Assembly (NCBI RefSeq): GCF_016458275.1
Contig: NZ_JAEMHM010000024.1
Location: 37,402-101,401, forward strand
Origin: Geomesophilobacter sediminis
GTDB lineage: Bacteria > Desulfobacterota > Desulfuromonadia > Geobacterales > Geobacteraceae
Reading direction: 5' to 3'
DNA: 64,000 bases
In this document: one piece after another, positions 42,871-53,115 of the stretch
Numbering within the stretch: position 1 is the first letter of the stretch
Layout: each line of letters starts with the position of its first letter
Translations under genes and position numbers: made by a program
Notes under the pieces: generated by a model
Databases searched by the model: none
Told to the model about the DNA's origin: nothing
The model's input: only the letters and a program-made list of their open reading frames with translations

Positions 42871-43736
42871 CCCACGTGATCACCCCCACCTGGGAGCTTT
42901 CCCGGCGCACCCTGCCGCTGGATCGCCCCCTGGTGATGGGTATCCTCAACATCACCCCGGACTCCTTTTCGGACGGGAACCGCTTCTTTTCCATCGAGCG
43001 GGCCGTGGAGCGGGCCTTGGAAATGGAAGGGGAGGGTGCCGACATCATCGACATCGGTGGTGAGAGCACCCGACCCGGATCCCCCGCCTTGGGCGAGGCC
43101 GAGGAACTGGACCGGGTGATCCCGGTGGTCGAGGCACTTTCCGGCCGGCTCAAAGTCCCCATTTCGGTCGATACCTACAAGGGGGCGGTGGCCCGTGCCG
43201 CCTGCGCCGCCGGAGCCGAGATCGTCAACGACGTCAGCGGGCTCGCCTTCGATCCCGCCATGGCCCAGGCCGTGGCGAAGGCCGATGCCGGGCTCGTGGT
43301 CATGCACACCCGCGGTACCCCAGATAAGATGCAGCGCGACACCTCCTACGATGATCTGATCGGGGAGGTGAAAGCATATCTGGGGCGGTCCATCGAGACC
43401 GCCGTGGCCGCGGGGCTTCCCCGAAAAAGGATCGTCGTCGACCCGGGGATCGGCTTTGCCAAGGATCGCGCGGGGAACCTCGAGCTGATCCGCCGGCTTC
43501 GCGAGTTTCTCGACCTCGGGTGCCCGATCCTGATCGGCCCCTCCCGCAAGGGATTCATCGGGACGGTTACCGGCAAGAAGGTCGATGATCGCGTGATGGG
43601 AACCGCCGCGGTAGTCGCCGTCTCCATCATGAACGGCGCTTCGATCGTGCGGGTGCACGACGTCGGGGCGATGCGGGACGTGGCGGACATGACCCGGGCA
43701 ATTCTCCCCCTTTCCGAACCTCTGAGAAATGACTGA
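42867..43736 (+). CDS. folP: Dihydropteroate synthase
   Basis: 289 residues, TIM barrel with the two Prosite-type signatures: [14 protein letters not shown] and [11 protein letters not shown], plus [19 protein letters not shown] and the phosphate-binding end [10 protein letters not shown]. It condenses p-aminobenzoate with dihydropterin pyrophosphate in folate synthesis and is the sulfonamide target. Its ATG overlaps the ftsH stop; cdaA starts 5 bases after its own stop. Confidence 0.96.
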
Positions 43737-43741
43737 CCCTG

Positions 43742-44506
43742 GTGCCGATGACGGAGCTCCTGCAAAATAGGGGTTTGTTGCAGGACCTTCTGGACCTGGC
43801 CTTGACGGCTTTTGTCGTTTACCGGCTCTCGCGCCTGGTCAAGGGGGTCATGGCGCAGCGCATCCTGGGCGTTCTTTGCCTGCTCTTCCTCGGACACCTC
43901 CTGACCCGGTTTTTCGCCCTCAGTGCCGCCCGCCTGCTGATCGACGCGCTCCTCGCCTCCTCCGTCGTCGTCCTTGCCGTCATCTTCCAGACCGATATCC
44001 GCCGGGCCTTCACCGTGCTGACCCGTCACCAGCACGAAAAGAACGAAACGATGTCCGATGTCATCGACGAGCTGGTCTTCGCGGTGGCGAGCCTGGCCCA
44101 GAAACGGATCGGCGCTCTGATCGTCATCGAGCGGAGCATCCCGGTCGATACCTACCTCGCCGTGGGTACCGACATCGATGCCAAGGTCACCAGCGAGTTG
44201 ATTTCCTCCATCTTCCTCCCGTACTCGCCGATCCACGACGGCGCGGTGATCATCCAGCGGGGGAAACTGACCAAGGCCGGGTGCTTTTTGCCGCTCACCC
44301 AGAACCCGGAGGTGAACAAGAACCTGGGCACGCGGCACCGCGCGGCGCTGGGGCTTTCCGAGCTGGTGGACGCCGTCGTGGTGGTCGCCTCGGAAGAGAG
44401 CGGCACCGTATCGCTGGTGGTGGGGGGGAAAAAGACCGACAACCTCGATCCGCCGGCGCTGGGGAAGCTTTTGCGGCGGCTCGTCGAGCCGAGGTGGCTT
44501 AAATGA
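43742..44506 (+). CDS. cdaA: Diadenylate cyclase CdaA (c-di-AMP synthase)
   Basis: 254 residues with three N-terminal membrane segments (about 14-32, 37-56 and 62-82) and a DAC domain with the catalytic motifs IHDGAVII (DGA) and GTRHRAALGLSE (RHR). It makes cyclic di-AMP from two ATP at the membrane. The frame starts at GTG 43742, with an ATG two codons later. cdaR overlaps its end by 4 bases. The cdaA-cdaR-glmM order is the same as in Firmicutes. Confidence 0.95.
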   Translation: MPMTELLQNRGLLQDLLDLALTAFVVYRLSRLVKGVMAQRILGVLCLLFLGHLLTRFFALSAARLLIDALLASSVVVLAVIFQTDIRRAFTVLTRHQHEKNETMSDVIDELVFAVASLAQKRIGALIVIERSIPVDTYLAVGTDIDAKVTSELISSIFLPYSPIHDGAVIIQRGKLTKAGCFLPLTQNPEVNKNLGTRHRAALGLSELVDAVVVVASEESGTVSLVVGGKKTDNLDPPALGKLLRRLVEPRWLK

Positions 44507-44895
44507 GCCGGTCCGGAAAAGAGAGCCACACCCTGCTGGTGCGGGCGTTGAGCGTCGTCTTGGCGTTTCTGCTCTGGTTTTCCCTGGTGCTGGAACGCCA
44601 TGACGAGCTTTCCCTTACCGTGCCGGTACAGGTCGAAGGGATAGCACCGGGATTGACGCTGGGATCGCCGCCGCCCAAAACCCTGGAGATGAAGGTCTCC
44701 GGACCGCGGATTGTGCTCTTGCGCGCGAGGCTGGGCGAAGCCCCGGTATACAGGGTCGATTTGTCCCGCTCCGGCGCCGGCGTGACCACCTTTGCGGCTC
44801 CGGAACGCCTGGTAAAACTGGATCCCGAGTTGACGGTTGAGACGGTATTCCCGGGGTCGTTTTCGGTGACGCTGCAAACGCAAGCCACGAAGTGA
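44503..44895 (+). CDS. cdaR: YbbR/CdaR-like regulator of diadenylate cyclase
   Basis: 130 residues: one N-terminal membrane anchor (about 12-28, ALSVVLAFLLWFSLVLE) and a single YbbR-type beta domain outside (LSLTVPVQVEGIAPGLTL, MKVSGPRIVLLRAR). Firmicute CdaR has about four such domains and modulates CdaA; here only one or two units fit, so it is a short version. Position behind cdaA supports the name. Confidence 0.8.
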   Translation: MSRSGKESHTLLVRALSVVLAFLLWFSLVLERHDELSLTVPVQVEGIAPGLTLGSPPPKTLEMKVSGPRIVLLRARLGEAPVYRVDLSRSGAGVTTFAAPERLVKLDPELTVETVFPGSFSVTLQTQATK

Positions 44896-45078
44896 GCGCC
44901 AACAGGGGGGCGGCTTACGTTGCTTATCGAAAGATCTTGATCCCCGCCGGAATGTCACCCCTGCCGAATCAGCCGGGCCTCAGGACGATCAGGTTTACAA
45001 AGATGTCATCGCCCCGCAACACGCAGGCGATATTACTGTCGCACCATATACATAGATTTTTTCCTGGAAGGAGCCCAT

Positions 45079-46437
45079 ATGAAGAAACTGTTCGGAACCG
45101 ACGGGGTGCGAGGCATCGCCAACGTCTATCCCATGACTGCGGAAATGGCGATGCAGATCGGCCGTGCCGCCGCGTACATCTTCCGTAACGGCAAGCGCCG
45201 CCACCGGATCGTCATCGGCAAGGACACCCGCCTTTCCGGCTACATGCTGGAGAATGCGCTGGTTGCCGGCATCTGTTCCATGGGGGTGGACGTCCTCCAG
45301 GTCGGCCCGCTCCCCACCCCGGGGATCGCCAACATCACCTCCTCGATGCGCGCCGATGCGGGGGTGGTCATCTCCGCCTCCCACAACCCCTTCGAAGACA
45401 ACGGGATCAAGTTCTTCTCCCGGGACGGGTTCAAGCTTCCCGACGACGTCGAGTTGATGATGGAGGAGCTCATCTTCTCCAAGCGGATCGACGACTTCCG
45501 CCCCACCGCCAAGGAAGTCGGCAAGGCGTACCGCATCGACGACGCCGCCGGCCGCTACGTGGTCTTTTTGAAAGGGGCCTTCCCGAAGGACCTCGACCTT
45601 TCCGGTCTGAAGATCGTCCTGGATTGCGCCAACGGCGCCGCTTACAAGGTGGCCCCGGCCGTGTTCGAGGAGTTGGGCGCCGAAGTGATCGCCATCGGGG
45701 TGAAGCCCAACGGTACCAACATCAATGCCGGTTGCGGCTCGCTGCACCCGGAGGTGATGAGCGCCGCGGTCAAGGAGTACGGCGCCGACCTCGGTATCGC
45801 GCTCGACGGTGACGCCGATCGGGTCATCTTCGTCGACGAGTACGGCAGCGTGGTGGACGGAGACCGCATCATGGCCATCTGTGCCACCCACATGATGAAG
45901 CAGGGAATCCTGAACCAGAACACCCTCGTCGCGACCGTCATGAGCAACATGGGGCTCGAAATCGCCCTGAACCGGGCCGGCGGGCACGTGGTCCGGACCG
46001 CGGTCGGCGACCGCTACGTGGTCGAGGAGATGCAGAAAAACGGCTACAACCTGGGCGGCGAGCAGTCCGGTCACATGATCTTCCTGGACCACAACACCAC
46101 CGGGGACGGCATCCTCTCCGCGCTGCAGGTCCTGGCCATCATGCAGCGGTACGACAAGCGGCTCTCCGAGCTTGCCATGGTGATGACGCCGCTGCCGCAG
46201 GTGCTGGTCAACGTGCGTCTGGCGCAGCGAAGCGACATCATGCAGGTTCCCGAGATCGCCTCGCTGGTGCGCGACGTCGAAGAGAAGCTCAAAGGGGAGG
46301 GGAGGGTGCTGATCCGCTATTCCGGCACCGAACCGCTGCTCCGCATCATGCTGGAGGGGCCGGACGAGCGGCTGATCAACGACTGGGCCAACCAGATCGC
46401 CTCCACCGTCTCCGGAGCCCTGGGAGGAAACGAGTAA
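45079..46437 (+). CDS. glmM: Phosphoglucosamine mutase
   Basis: 452 residues. [13 protein letters not shown] at the N-terminus, phosphoserine loop [16 protein letters not shown] (Ser101), metal loop LDGDADRV, sugar loop GGEQSGH and phosphate loop [10 protein letters not shown] define GlmM. It makes glucosamine-1-phosphate for cell-wall precursors and, in Firmicutes, binds and restrains CdaA. The 183-base gap from cdaR shows no gene. GGAAGGAG precedes the ATG. pdxJ overlaps by one base. Confidence 0.97.
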   Translation: MKKLFGTDGVRGIANVYPMTAEMAMQIGRAAAYIFRNGKRRHRIVIGKDTRLSGYMLENALVAGICSMGVDVLQVGPLPTPGIANITSSMRADAGVVISASHNPFEDNGIKFFSRDGFKLPDDVELMMEELIFSKRIDDFRPTAKEVGKAYRIDDAAGRYVVFLKGAFPKDLDLSGLKIVLDCANGAAYKVAPAVFEELGAEVIAIGVKPNGTNINAGCGSLHPEVMSAAVKEYGADLGIALDGDADRVIFVDEYGSVVDGDRIMAICATHMMKQGILNQNTLVATVMSNMGLEIALNRAGGHVVRTAVGDRYVVEEMQKNGYNLGGEQSGHMIFLDHNTTGDGILSALQVLAIMQRYDKRLSELAMVMTPLPQVLVNVRLAQRSDIMQVPEIASLVRDVEEKLKGEGRVLIRYSGTEPLLRIMLEGPDERLINDWANQIASTVSGALGGNE

Positions 46438-47156
46438 TGGCGCGTCTGGGAGTGAACATCGACCATGTGGCGACCCTGCGGCAGGCCCGCGGCGGGACCG
46501 AGCCGGACCCGGTCGCCGCGGCCGCGATCGCGGAACTGGCCGGGGCGGACGGGATCACCATCCACCTGCGCGAGGACCGGCGCCACATCCAGGACCGGGA
46601 CCTGAAGATCCTGCGCCAGACCGTGCAGACCAAGCTCAACCTGGAGATGGCGGCGACCGACGAGATGGTGAACATCGCGCTTTCGGTGAAGCCGGAGTGC
46701 TGCACCCTGGTTCCGGAGAAGCGGGCCGAGCTGACCACCGAAGGGGGGCTCGACGTGCGGCTCAACATGGAGACGGTGAAGCAGGCGGTGGAAAGGCTGC
46801 AGGACGGCGGGATCATCGTCAGTCTCTTCATCGATCCCGATCCGGACCAGATCAAGGCCGCCAACAAGGTAGGGGCCGATTACATCGAGATCCACACCGG
46901 CGCCTTCTCCGAGGCCAAAGACTGGAAGACCGAGGAGCAGGAACTGATCAAGATCGAGAACGCGGTGAAGCTGGCGCGCAAACTCGATCTCGGCGTCAAC
47001 GCCGGCCACGGTCTGAACTACGTGAACGTGAAGAAGGTCGCCGCAATCGGGGATATCGAAGAGTTCAACATCGGGCATTCGATCATGTCCCGCGCCATCC
47101 TGGTCGGGCTGGACCGCGCGGTCCGCGACATGTCCGAACTGGTAAGATACGCCTGA
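46437..47156 (+). CDS. pdxJ: Pyridoxine 5'-phosphate synthase
   Basis: 239 residues, TIM barrel. [18 protein letters not shown] at the N-terminus and HLREDRRHI contain the conserved catalytic His residues; [21 protein letters not shown] and [13 protein letters not shown] complete the PdxJ pattern. It joins 1-deoxyxylulose 5-phosphate and 3-amino-2-oxopropyl phosphate to form PNP. An acpS gene, a frequent neighbour, is absent. Confidence 0.97.
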   Translation: MARLGVNIDHVATLRQARGGTEPDPVAAAAIAELAGADGITIHLREDRRHIQDRDLKILRQTVQTKLNLEMAATDEMVNIALSVKPECCTLVPEKRAELTTEGGLDVRLNMETVKQAVERLQDGGIIVSLFIDPDPDQIKAANKVGADYIEIHTGAFSEAKDWKTEEQELIKIENAVKLARKLDLGVNAGHGLNYVNVKKVAAIGDIEEFNIGHSIMSRAILVGLDRAVRDMSELVRYA

Positions 47157-47175
47157 AAAGGGCGAAGGGGTGTCG

Positions 47176-47460
47176 ATGAAAGAGGAAGGGAACAAGTCGC
47201 TGGCTTCGAAGGTATTCCGGGTCGAGACCTTTATCTTGCTGGTCGGGGTCGGCTGCATCATCGAGGGGATCGTCGACGGGATGACCATGCCGATCTTCTA
47301 CGGGATCTGCATCATGCTTGGCAGCATCGTCCTCCACCTGGTCAAGAAGAAGGACTGGGAGAAGCACTGGGCCGAACAGCAGCGGATCCGCCAGAACTAC
47401 GAACAGCGGATGGCCGAAGAGAAAAAACGCAAGGAATCGGGCGGGTCCACCGACCGCTGA
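47176..47460 (+). CDS. Small membrane protein after pdxJ, function unknown
   Basis: About 94 residues with two hydrophobic segments (about 15-33 and 38-55) and a strongly charged, Lys/Glu/Arg-rich helical tail (WEKHWAEQQRIRQNYEQRMAEEKKRK). No family recognised. GAAGGGG lies 5 bases before ATG 47176; a GTG at 47170 is also possible. It is the last gene of the ftsH-pdxJ run and is followed by a terminator. Confidence 0.7.
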   Translation: MKEEGNKSLASKVFRVETFILLVGVGCIIEGIVDGMTMPIFYGICIMLGSIVLHLVKKKDWEKHWAEQQRIRQNYEQRMAEEKKRKESGGSTDR

Positions 47461-47483
47461 GACGGTTCCGTTTTGCTGAAAAA

Positions 47484-47517
47484 AAGGAAGGCGGGGGCAT
47501 TGGCTCCCGCCTTCTTT
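47484..47517 (+). terminator. Terminator of the ftsH-glmM-pdxJ run
   Basis: GAAGGCGGG...GGC and CCCGCCTTC form a stem of at least 9 bp with internal GGGC/GGCTC extension, followed by TTTG. On the minus strand the A-run gives TTTTTTT, so it may work in both directions. Confidence 0.8.
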
Positions 47518-47584
47518 GTGTTTCAACCGCTGGGTAATGGGCAGGTCGCGTTGCGGTACCAAACGCGACGTAGTGCGCCTCAGC

Positions 47585-47616
47585 GGGGAGGACAGGCAGC
47601 TGCGGAGCCAGTCCCC
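47585..47616. repeat. Palindromic repeat, family B
   Basis: CAGCGGGGAGGACAGG...CAGCTGCGGAGCC...AGTCCCCGCTG forms an extended palindrome (47581-47620). It is preceded by GCAGGTCGCGTTGCGG (47543 on), a piece also found in the composite repeats. Confidence 0.75.
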
Positions 47617-47638
47617 GCTGGGGAGGTCGGGGCGGAGG

Positions 47639-47800
47639 CTACAGTTCCTCCGGCTTGCAGAGCACCTTGTCGGTTTTGGCCGCCCGGGCGCACTTGCGAC
47701 AGACATACCGCGGCTCGGCCACCAGTTTCTTCAGCTCCTTGAAGTCGTCCTTGATGTCGTCCTTATCCCACTTGCAGAGGGTCTTTCCTTCTTTTCCCAT
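47639..47800 (-). CDS. Small four-cysteine protein
   Basis: 53 residues starting GKEGKTLCKWDKDDIKDDF and containing CRKC and VLCKPEEL, so four cysteines in a C-x26-CxxC-x11-C order that could bind a metal. GAGGTG precedes the ATG at 47800, about 6 bases away. No family name is certain. The same composition (short, Lys-rich, Cys pairs) is common for small conserved proteins in this bacterial group. Its upstream region (47801-47960) holds a repeat fragment shared with 21327. Confidence 0.7.
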   Translation of the reverse strand: MGKEGKTLCKWDKDDIKDDFKELKKLVAEPRYVCRKCARAAKTDKVLCKPEEL

Positions 47801-48035
47801 TCGAGCACCTCTTCGTTTCCCCGGGCTTTCCCGCATGATCCCGAGTGCTGACGGTCCCCAGGTCGCGCTGAGAAACGATACGCAACCTTCCCCGTGGCCA
47901 GGGCTCTGACGGCCCGCGCGGGACCCTCCAGATTATTGCCCAATGTCGTTGTTACTCATGAATATAACACATACCGAGCTCGAAAGAATCTCCCGCCACC
48001 GCGACGCCTTTAGGAGGAGGGAGCGGGGACCCAAT

Positions 48036-48065
48036 AGGACAAAAATTAGAAAACTCTGATAGAAT
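48036..48065 (+). promoter_or_regulatory. Possible promoter of the chemoreceptor gene
   Basis: TAGAAT (48060-48065) with TGA before it (extended -10) and a weak AGGACA 18 bases upstream. No sigma-28-type TAAA-N15-GCCGATAA was seen. The rest of 47801-48148 has no gene. Confidence 0.3.
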
Positions 48066-48148
48066 CCCACCATTGTTTTTCTCGGGGGAGACCCGACGCA
48101 CAAACCAGGCATTTGCTGATCCAATCATCGGCTAAAGGAGGACGGACC

Positions 48149-49780
48149 ATGCTTTCCAAGTTCAAGATCATGACGCGGTTGCTCGGTGGGTTCGGAACGG
48201 TGCTGGTGTTGCTGCTGCTGGTGGGTATCGGGGGGATCGTGGGACTTATGCAACTGTCGGGGCAAAACGCCTCGGTGGGGCAGGGGTATGCAACGGTCGA
48301 GGCCTCGCAACGGGCGCGGGCCAACCTCAACCTGTTGCGGCGCTTCGAGAAGGACATCCTGATGAACCTGCAGTCTCCGGAGAAGGTGCGGTCGTATCGG
48401 ACCAAGTACGGTGAAAGTCTGGCGCAGTACCGCAAAGGGCTGGACGAGCTGGCGCCGCTTTGCACCGACGCCAAGGAGAAGGAACTTTATGGGAACATCA
48501 CCCGAAACTCCGAGGAATACAACAGCGGCTTCAACCTGGTGCTGCATCGTATCGAACGCGGGGAGATCGCCAACACCGAGGCTGCCAATGCCCAGTTGGA
48601 GAGTGTGAACCCCGCCTCGCACGCTGCCGAGGCCGCGGCAACCGAACTCGCCGATAAAAACCGCAAGGACGTCGAACAACTGGTTTCCGAAGCGGCCGGT
48701 CGGGGAAGGAACATCATCATCACCCTGGCCATCTTGCTGGTCCTGACCTGCGGCGCCGGGCTGGGGATCTGCTACGCCATTTCCCGCTCCATCATCGCGC
48801 CGGTGCAGCAGTTGACCCAGCAGGCGGACGCGCTGGCCGACGGGAATCTCACCGTCTCCTTCCAAAGTAACGGCCGCGACGAAATCGCCCATCTTGCCAC
48901 CGCCTTCGGGAGGATGGCGGAACGGCTGCGGGAGACCATCTCCCGGATCAGCGACACCTCAACCCGGGTGGCCGCCTCATCGGAACAGCTCAGCGTGACC
49001 GCCGACCAGATCTCGGCCGGGGCGGGGGAGGTCGCCTCCCAGACCGGCACGGTGGCCACCGCGAGCGAGGAGATGGCGGCAACCTCCGGCGACATCGCCC
49101 AGAACTGCCTGATGGCGGCGGAGACCTCCAACCGTGCCAGCGAAACCGCGCGTTCCGGGGTCGTGGTGGTGCAGGAGACCATCAGCGGCATGGAACGGAT
49201 CGCCGAACAGGTGCGGGTGGTCGCCAAGAGCGTGGAAAGCCTCGGAGCCCGTTCCGACCAGATCGGGGCCATCATCGGGACCATCGAAGACATCGCGGAC
49301 CAGACCAACCTCCTTGCGCTCAATGCGGCCATCGAGGCGGCCCGGGCCGGCGAGCAGGGACGCGGTTTTGCCGTCGTCGCCGACGAGGTGCGGGCCCTGG
49401 CGGAAAGGACGACCCGCGCCACCCGGGAGATCGGCGAAATGATCAAGGCCATCCAGCAGCAGACCAAGGACGCCGTGGCCGCGATGGAAGAGGGGGTGAG
49501 CGAGGTCGAACGGGGGGCAGCGTCGTCGCTTCGTTCCAGCGACGCGCTGCAACTGATCCTGACCCAGATCGAGGACGTGACCGCCCAGGTGAACCAGATC
49601 GCCACCGCCGCGGAGCAGCAGACGGCGACCACCAGCGAGATCACGACCAACATCCAGCAGATCACCCAGGTGGTTCAGGTCACCACCCAAAGCGCTGCGG
49701 AGACGGCGCAGGCTTCCTCCGTCTTGTCGCGCGAATCGGAGCAGCTGCGGCAGCTGGTCAGCAAGTTCCGGCTCACCTAG
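48149..49780 (+). CDS. Methyl-accepting chemotaxis protein (4HB sensor type)
   Basis: 543 residues: membrane segment at about 10-32, a periplasmic four-helix bundle (about 35-190, [21 protein letters not shown]), second membrane segment at about 193-213, HAMP (about 214-270) and a signalling domain with the hairpin tip [37 protein letters not shown]. It relays a ligand signal to CheA. AAAGGAGGACGG precedes the ATG at 48149. No C-terminal CheR-docking pentapeptide is seen. It is monocistronic, without che genes nearby. Confidence 0.95.
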   Translation: MLSKFKIMTRLLGGFGTVLVLLLLVGIGGIVGLMQLSGQNASVGQGYATVEASQRARANLNLLRRFEKDILMNLQSPEKVRSYRTKYGESLAQYRKGLDELAPLCTDAKEKELYGNITRNSEEYNSGFNLVLHRIERGEIANTEAANAQLESVNPASHAAEAAATELADKNRKDVEQLVSEAAGRGRNIIITLAILLVLTCGAGLGICYAISRSIIAPVQQLTQQADALADGNLTVSFQSNGRDEIAHLATAFGRMAERLRETISRISDTSTRVAASSEQLSVTADQISAGAGEVASQTGTVATASEEMAATSGDIAQNCLMAAETSNRASETARSGVVVVQETISGMERIAEQVRVVAKSVESLGARSDQIGAIIGTIEDIADQTNLLALNAAIEAARAGEQGRGFAVVADEVRALAERTTRATREIGEMIKAIQQQTKDAVAAMEEGVSEVERGAASSLRSSDALQLILTQIEDVTAQVNQIATAAEQQTATTSEITTNIQQITQVVQVTTQSAAETAQASSVLSRESEQLRQLVSKFRLT

Positions 49781-49824
49781 GGGATCGGTAGCTGGCAAGC
49801 GACGGCTTCAGCCGGCGTGTACCG

Positions 49825-49859
49825 GGGCGGGAGGGATGGCTTTCCTTCCGCCCTGTTTT
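49825..49859 (+). terminator. Terminator after the chemoreceptor gene
   Basis: GGGCGGGAGG and CCTTCCGCCC (one mismatch) followed by TGTTTTG. The remaining spacer to 50139 contains no recognisable gene or clear promoter. Confidence 0.7.
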
Positions 49860-50139
49860 GTCCGGAAGCCCGTAGCTACGTGGACCCGGTTGCATTGTTA
49901 CAACCGTGTAAAATCTGGTGCCTCCCGGAAAGTCCTTCTTGCTGCACCTCGGGATTCCGGTCTATCATTAAAACGATGATGCAATGAGTTAAAGCGATCA
50001 CTGTTACTCTGACGCATAACATCCAGTAACTGTGCCACCTCAACGGTTGTCTCTCAGACAGAGAGACGGATCGACCAATTGCACAATTCTGATGTCGTGG
50101 GATAATCACATCTGTTTTGAAATAGTTTGGGGGACACTC

Positions 50140-52578
50140 ATGATAGAACCGAATCTGCCGAAGAGTATCCTTGCCGTGATAGAATGTGCGTCCGCCGGTG
50201 CGGATAATGAGGGTACCGGCTCCGCCGATGCCGCCGGTGAGAACGACCCTGCCAATATACTGATCGAAAGTGGCATCCTCGTGGTGGATATGGAAAAGAC
50301 GGAAGCATTCAACTTGAAGGTACCTGAATCCGGTGCTGCCGATGCCGCGGTGGTACTCCCGGCCAAGATCGTGCCTGCTGCCGGTCGGACCCCCCAAAAA
50401 GGGAAGAAGGAGAAGGCTGCGCCAAAAGGAAAACTCCCCGGGCGCAAAGCGGTCAAGGTGACGAAGGGGGCCCCCTCTGCCGAAGAATTGGACCTGAACG
50501 AGCATCAATGGTATCTGAACCGGGAGCTGACCTGGCTCGAATTCAACCGGCGCGTGCTCCACGAGGCCGAAGACGAGCGGACCCCGCTTTTGGAACGGCT
50601 GAAATTTCTGGCCATCGTCGGGGCCAACTCCGACGAGTTCGTCATGAAACGGATCGGGGGCCTCAAACAGCAGATCGGCGCCGGTCTCAACGAACTCACC
50701 CTGGACGGCCGCTCGCCGCGCCAGCAGGTGACCGAGTGCTACGCCGAGATCAAGGAGATCCACCTCCGGGAACGGGAGATCTTCGCGAAGCTGCGGGCCC
50801 TTCTCGAGCCGAAGGGGATCGTGATCGAGAGCTACCCCGACCTCACCCCCAAAGAGAAGAAGGCGCTTCGGGACTATTACTATGTGAACATCTTCCCCCT
50901 GGTCACCCCGCAGTCGATCGACCCGGCGCACCCCTTCCCGTTCATTTCGAATCTCTCGCTCAACCTGCTGGTTTCGCTGCGTTATCCCAAGGCCCGCGAG
51001 GTCTCCCTGGCCCGGGTCAAGGTCCCGGTGGGGCTGGGGACGCCGCGGTTTTTGCGGGTCGGCAAGGGGGACCGTTTCGTCCCCCTGGAAGAGGTGATGA
51101 TGCACAACCTCGACATGCTCTTCCCGGGGATGCACATCGTCACCTGCGAGATCTTCCGGGTGACCCGCAATGCCAATACCGAAAAGGACGAGGAGGAGGC
51201 GGACGATCTGATGGCGATGATCGAGTCCGAGCTCAAGGAGCGGAAATTCGCCCCCATCGTCCGCCTGGAAGTCGCCGCGGGGATGGAGTACCTGCACCGG
51301 GGACGGCTTGCCGCGGAGCTCGAGCTCGACAACGAAAACGACGTCTTCGAGGTGCCGGGGATGCTCGCCATGCGCGACCTGTTCGAGCTGGCCCGGCTCG
51401 ACTATCCGAGGCTGCACGAACCGCCGCACCATCCGATCGACCATCCCGAACTCCTCACCACGCGCAACATCTTCCACACCATCCGGGACGCCGGGGCGAT
51501 CTTGCTGCAGCACCCCTACGTCTCCTTTTCCACCTCGGTGGAGCGGTTTTTGCGCGAGGCGGCCACCGATCCCAAGGTGCGCGCCATCAAGATGACCCTG
51601 TACCGGACCTCCAGCCAGAGCCGGATCATCGAGTCGCTGATCCTGGCGGCGCAAAACGGCAAGCAGGTGGCGGTCGTCGTGGAACTGAAGGCCCGGTTCG
51701 ACGAGGCAACCAACATCCGGCTCGCCGAAAGGATGGAGGAAGCCGGGATCCACGTCACCTACGGGGTGGTCGGGCTGAAGACGCATTGCAAGGTGATCCT
51801 CGTGGTCCGGCAGGACTACCGCGGCATCCGCCGCTACGTCCACATCGGGACCGGGAACTACCACGCCGAGACGGCCCGGATCTACAGCGATGTCGGCATC
51901 CTGACCAGCGACGAGACGGTCGGACAGGACGTCACCGAACTCTTCAACTACCTCACCACCGGCTTCATGGCCAAGCGCAAGTACCAGTGCCTGGTTACCG
52001 CGCCGCGCTTTTTGAAAAAGGCCCTCCTGGAAAAGATCGAGCGGGAGATCGCGCTGCAGCAGCAAGGGGGGGGCGGGGTGATCCGGTTCAAGATGAACGC
52101 GCTGGAGGATGGCGACATCGTGAAGGCACTCTACCGCGCCTCGATCGCCGGGGTCCGGGTGCGCCTCTACGTGCGCGACACCTGCCGGCTGCGGCCCGGG
52201 ATCCCGAAGCTCTCCGAGAACATCAGCGTGGTGAGCGTGGTGGGGCGGTTTCTGGAGCATGCCCGGATCTACTACTTTAGAAACGGCGGCGACGAGGAGT
52301 ACTTCATTTCCTCCGCCGACGCCATGAAACGGAACCTCGAAGCGCGGGTGGAGATCCTGTGCCCGGTGGCGGCCCCGGAATTGCGCGCGGAGTTGGCGGG
52401 GATCTTCGAGGCTCACGACGCCGACCGCCGCTCCGCGTGGGACATGCTTCCCGATGGCTCGTACCGGCAGCGGGTGCCGGCCGAGGGCGAAAGCGCCGAG
52501 GGGACCCACCAGATCCTGATCGGGCAGGCGGAGAAGCGGCTGAAGGAGTCGCTCAAGCAGAAAAAGAAGGTGAAGTAA
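50140..52578 (+). CDS. ppk1: Polyphosphate kinase 1 with N-terminal extension
   Basis: 812 residues against about 690 for usual PPK1. The core begins at about residue 115 (LNEHQWYLNRELTWLEFNRRVL) and includes THCKVILVVR with the catalytic His and HARIYYF with the second conserved His; GGDEEYFISSADAMKRNLEARVE closes the phospholipase-D-like half. It reversibly makes polyphosphate from ATP. The extra 110 residues are Ala/Gly-rich then Lys/Pro-rich (GRTPQKGKKEKAAPKGKLPGRK) and probably disordered. ATG 50140 follows GGGGGA; ATG 50290 would drop part of the extension. Confidence 0.93.
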   Translation: MIEPNLPKSILAVIECASAGADNEGTGSADAAGENDPANILIESGILVVDMEKTEAFNLKVPESGAADAAVVLPAKIVPAAGRTPQKGKKEKAAPKGKLPGRKAVKVTKGAPSAEELDLNEHQWYLNRELTWLEFNRRVLHEAEDERTPLLERLKFLAIVGANSDEFVMKRIGGLKQQIGAGLNELTLDGRSPRQQVTECYAEIKEIHLREREIFAKLRALLEPKGIVIESYPDLTPKEKKALRDYYYVNIFPLVTPQSIDPAHPFPFISNLSLNLLVSLRYPKAREVSLARVKVPVGLGTPRFLRVGKGDRFVPLEEVMMHNLDMLFPGMHIVTCEIFRVTRNANTEKDEEEADDLMAMIESELKERKFAPIVRLEVAAGMEYLHRGRLAAELELDNENDVFEVPGMLAMRDLFELARLDYPRLHEPPHHPIDHPELLTTRNIFHTIRDAGAILLQHPYVSFSTSVERFLREAATDPKVRAIKMTLYRTSSQSRIIESLILAAQNGKQVAVVVELKARFDEATNIRLAERMEEAGIHVTYGVVGLKTHCKVILVVRQDYRGIRRYVHIGTGNYHAETARIYSDVGILTSDETVGQDVTELFNYLTTGFMAKRKYQCLVTAPRFLKKALLEKIEREIALQQQGGGGVIRFKMNALEDGDIVKALYRASIAGVRVRLYVRDTCRLRPGIPKLSENISVVSVVGRFLEHARIYYFRNGGDEEYFISSADAMKRNLEARVEILCPVAAPELRAELAGIFEAHDADRRSAWDMLPDGSYRQRVPAEGESAEGTHQILIGQAEKRLKESLKQKKKVK

Positions 52579-52606
52579 CTAAAAGGCGTCTCACCCGGAG
52601 GCCCAC

Positions 52607-52700
52607 GGAAAAACGGATAAAACCTCGTCGTTTCAGGGGACCCCCTCCCTGCAGCGACGAGGTTTTATTCGTTCTTTTTACCGTTATCCGTGTGCGACGC
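52607..52700. repeat. Direct repeat copy 1 (ACGGATAAAACC...), also terminator-like
   Basis: AAAACGGATAAAACCTCGTCG...CGACGAGGTTTTAT forms a hairpin downstream of ppk1, and the block continues TTTTTACCGTTATCCG. A second copy, about 100 bases in the same orientation and similar order, lies at 53116-53210. Together they bracket the small gene at 52772. Confidence 0.75.
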
Positions 52701-52771
52701 CTTGGTCTTTGGTAAACTCCCTGAAGCCGTTTTCCGGGCGGATACGGACTCCAGGATGAGGGAGGTAGGCC

Positions 52772-53089
52772 ATGGCGAAAATGCCGGCGCAGCTTTATTT
52801 GAACCTCAAGGAACGTTATACCGGGCTGATCGGTGCGGTCGAAGCGATGGATTCGGCGGCGCGCAGCGCGGGGCCTCTCAACGACAAAACCATCCACCTG
52901 ATCCAACTGGCCGCCGCCGCTGCCATCGGCTCCCACGGTTCGGTGCACAGCCATACCGCCCGGGCCTTGGAGGCCGGGGCCACCGCCGATGAGGTCCGCC
53001 ATGCGGTAATCGCCCTCACCGGCACGGTCGGTTTTCCCATCATGGCCGCGGCCCTTTCCTGGGTGGACGAGGAGATCGAAAGGACCTAG
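52772..53089 (+). CDS. Carboxymuconolactone decarboxylase (CMD/AhpD-like) family protein
   Basis: 105 residues, all-helical CMD domain: DKTIHLIQLAAAAAIGSHGSVHSHTARALEAGATADEVRHAVIAL. The family often carries CxxC-x3-H for peroxidase activity; here the place is taken by GSVHSH and the protein has no cysteine at all, so a thiol peroxidase role is unlikely. GGGAGGTAGGCC precedes the ATG. The gene stands alone between two copies of a ~100-base repeat. Confidence 0.85.
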   Translation: MAKMPAQLYLNLKERYTGLIGAVEAMDSAARSAGPLNDKTIHLIQLAAAAAIGSHGSVHSHTARALEAGATADEVRHAVIALTGTVGFPIMAAALSWVDEEIERT

Positions 53090-53115
53090 GCGGTATCTCT
53101 CCACCGATTTTCACC

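Noticed and set aside
47801..48148. Riboswitch upstream of the chemoreceptor or Cys-rich gene
   Set aside because: Looked for GEMM-type and cobalamin-type conserved cores on both strands; none was present, and the structured part matches a dispersed repeat.
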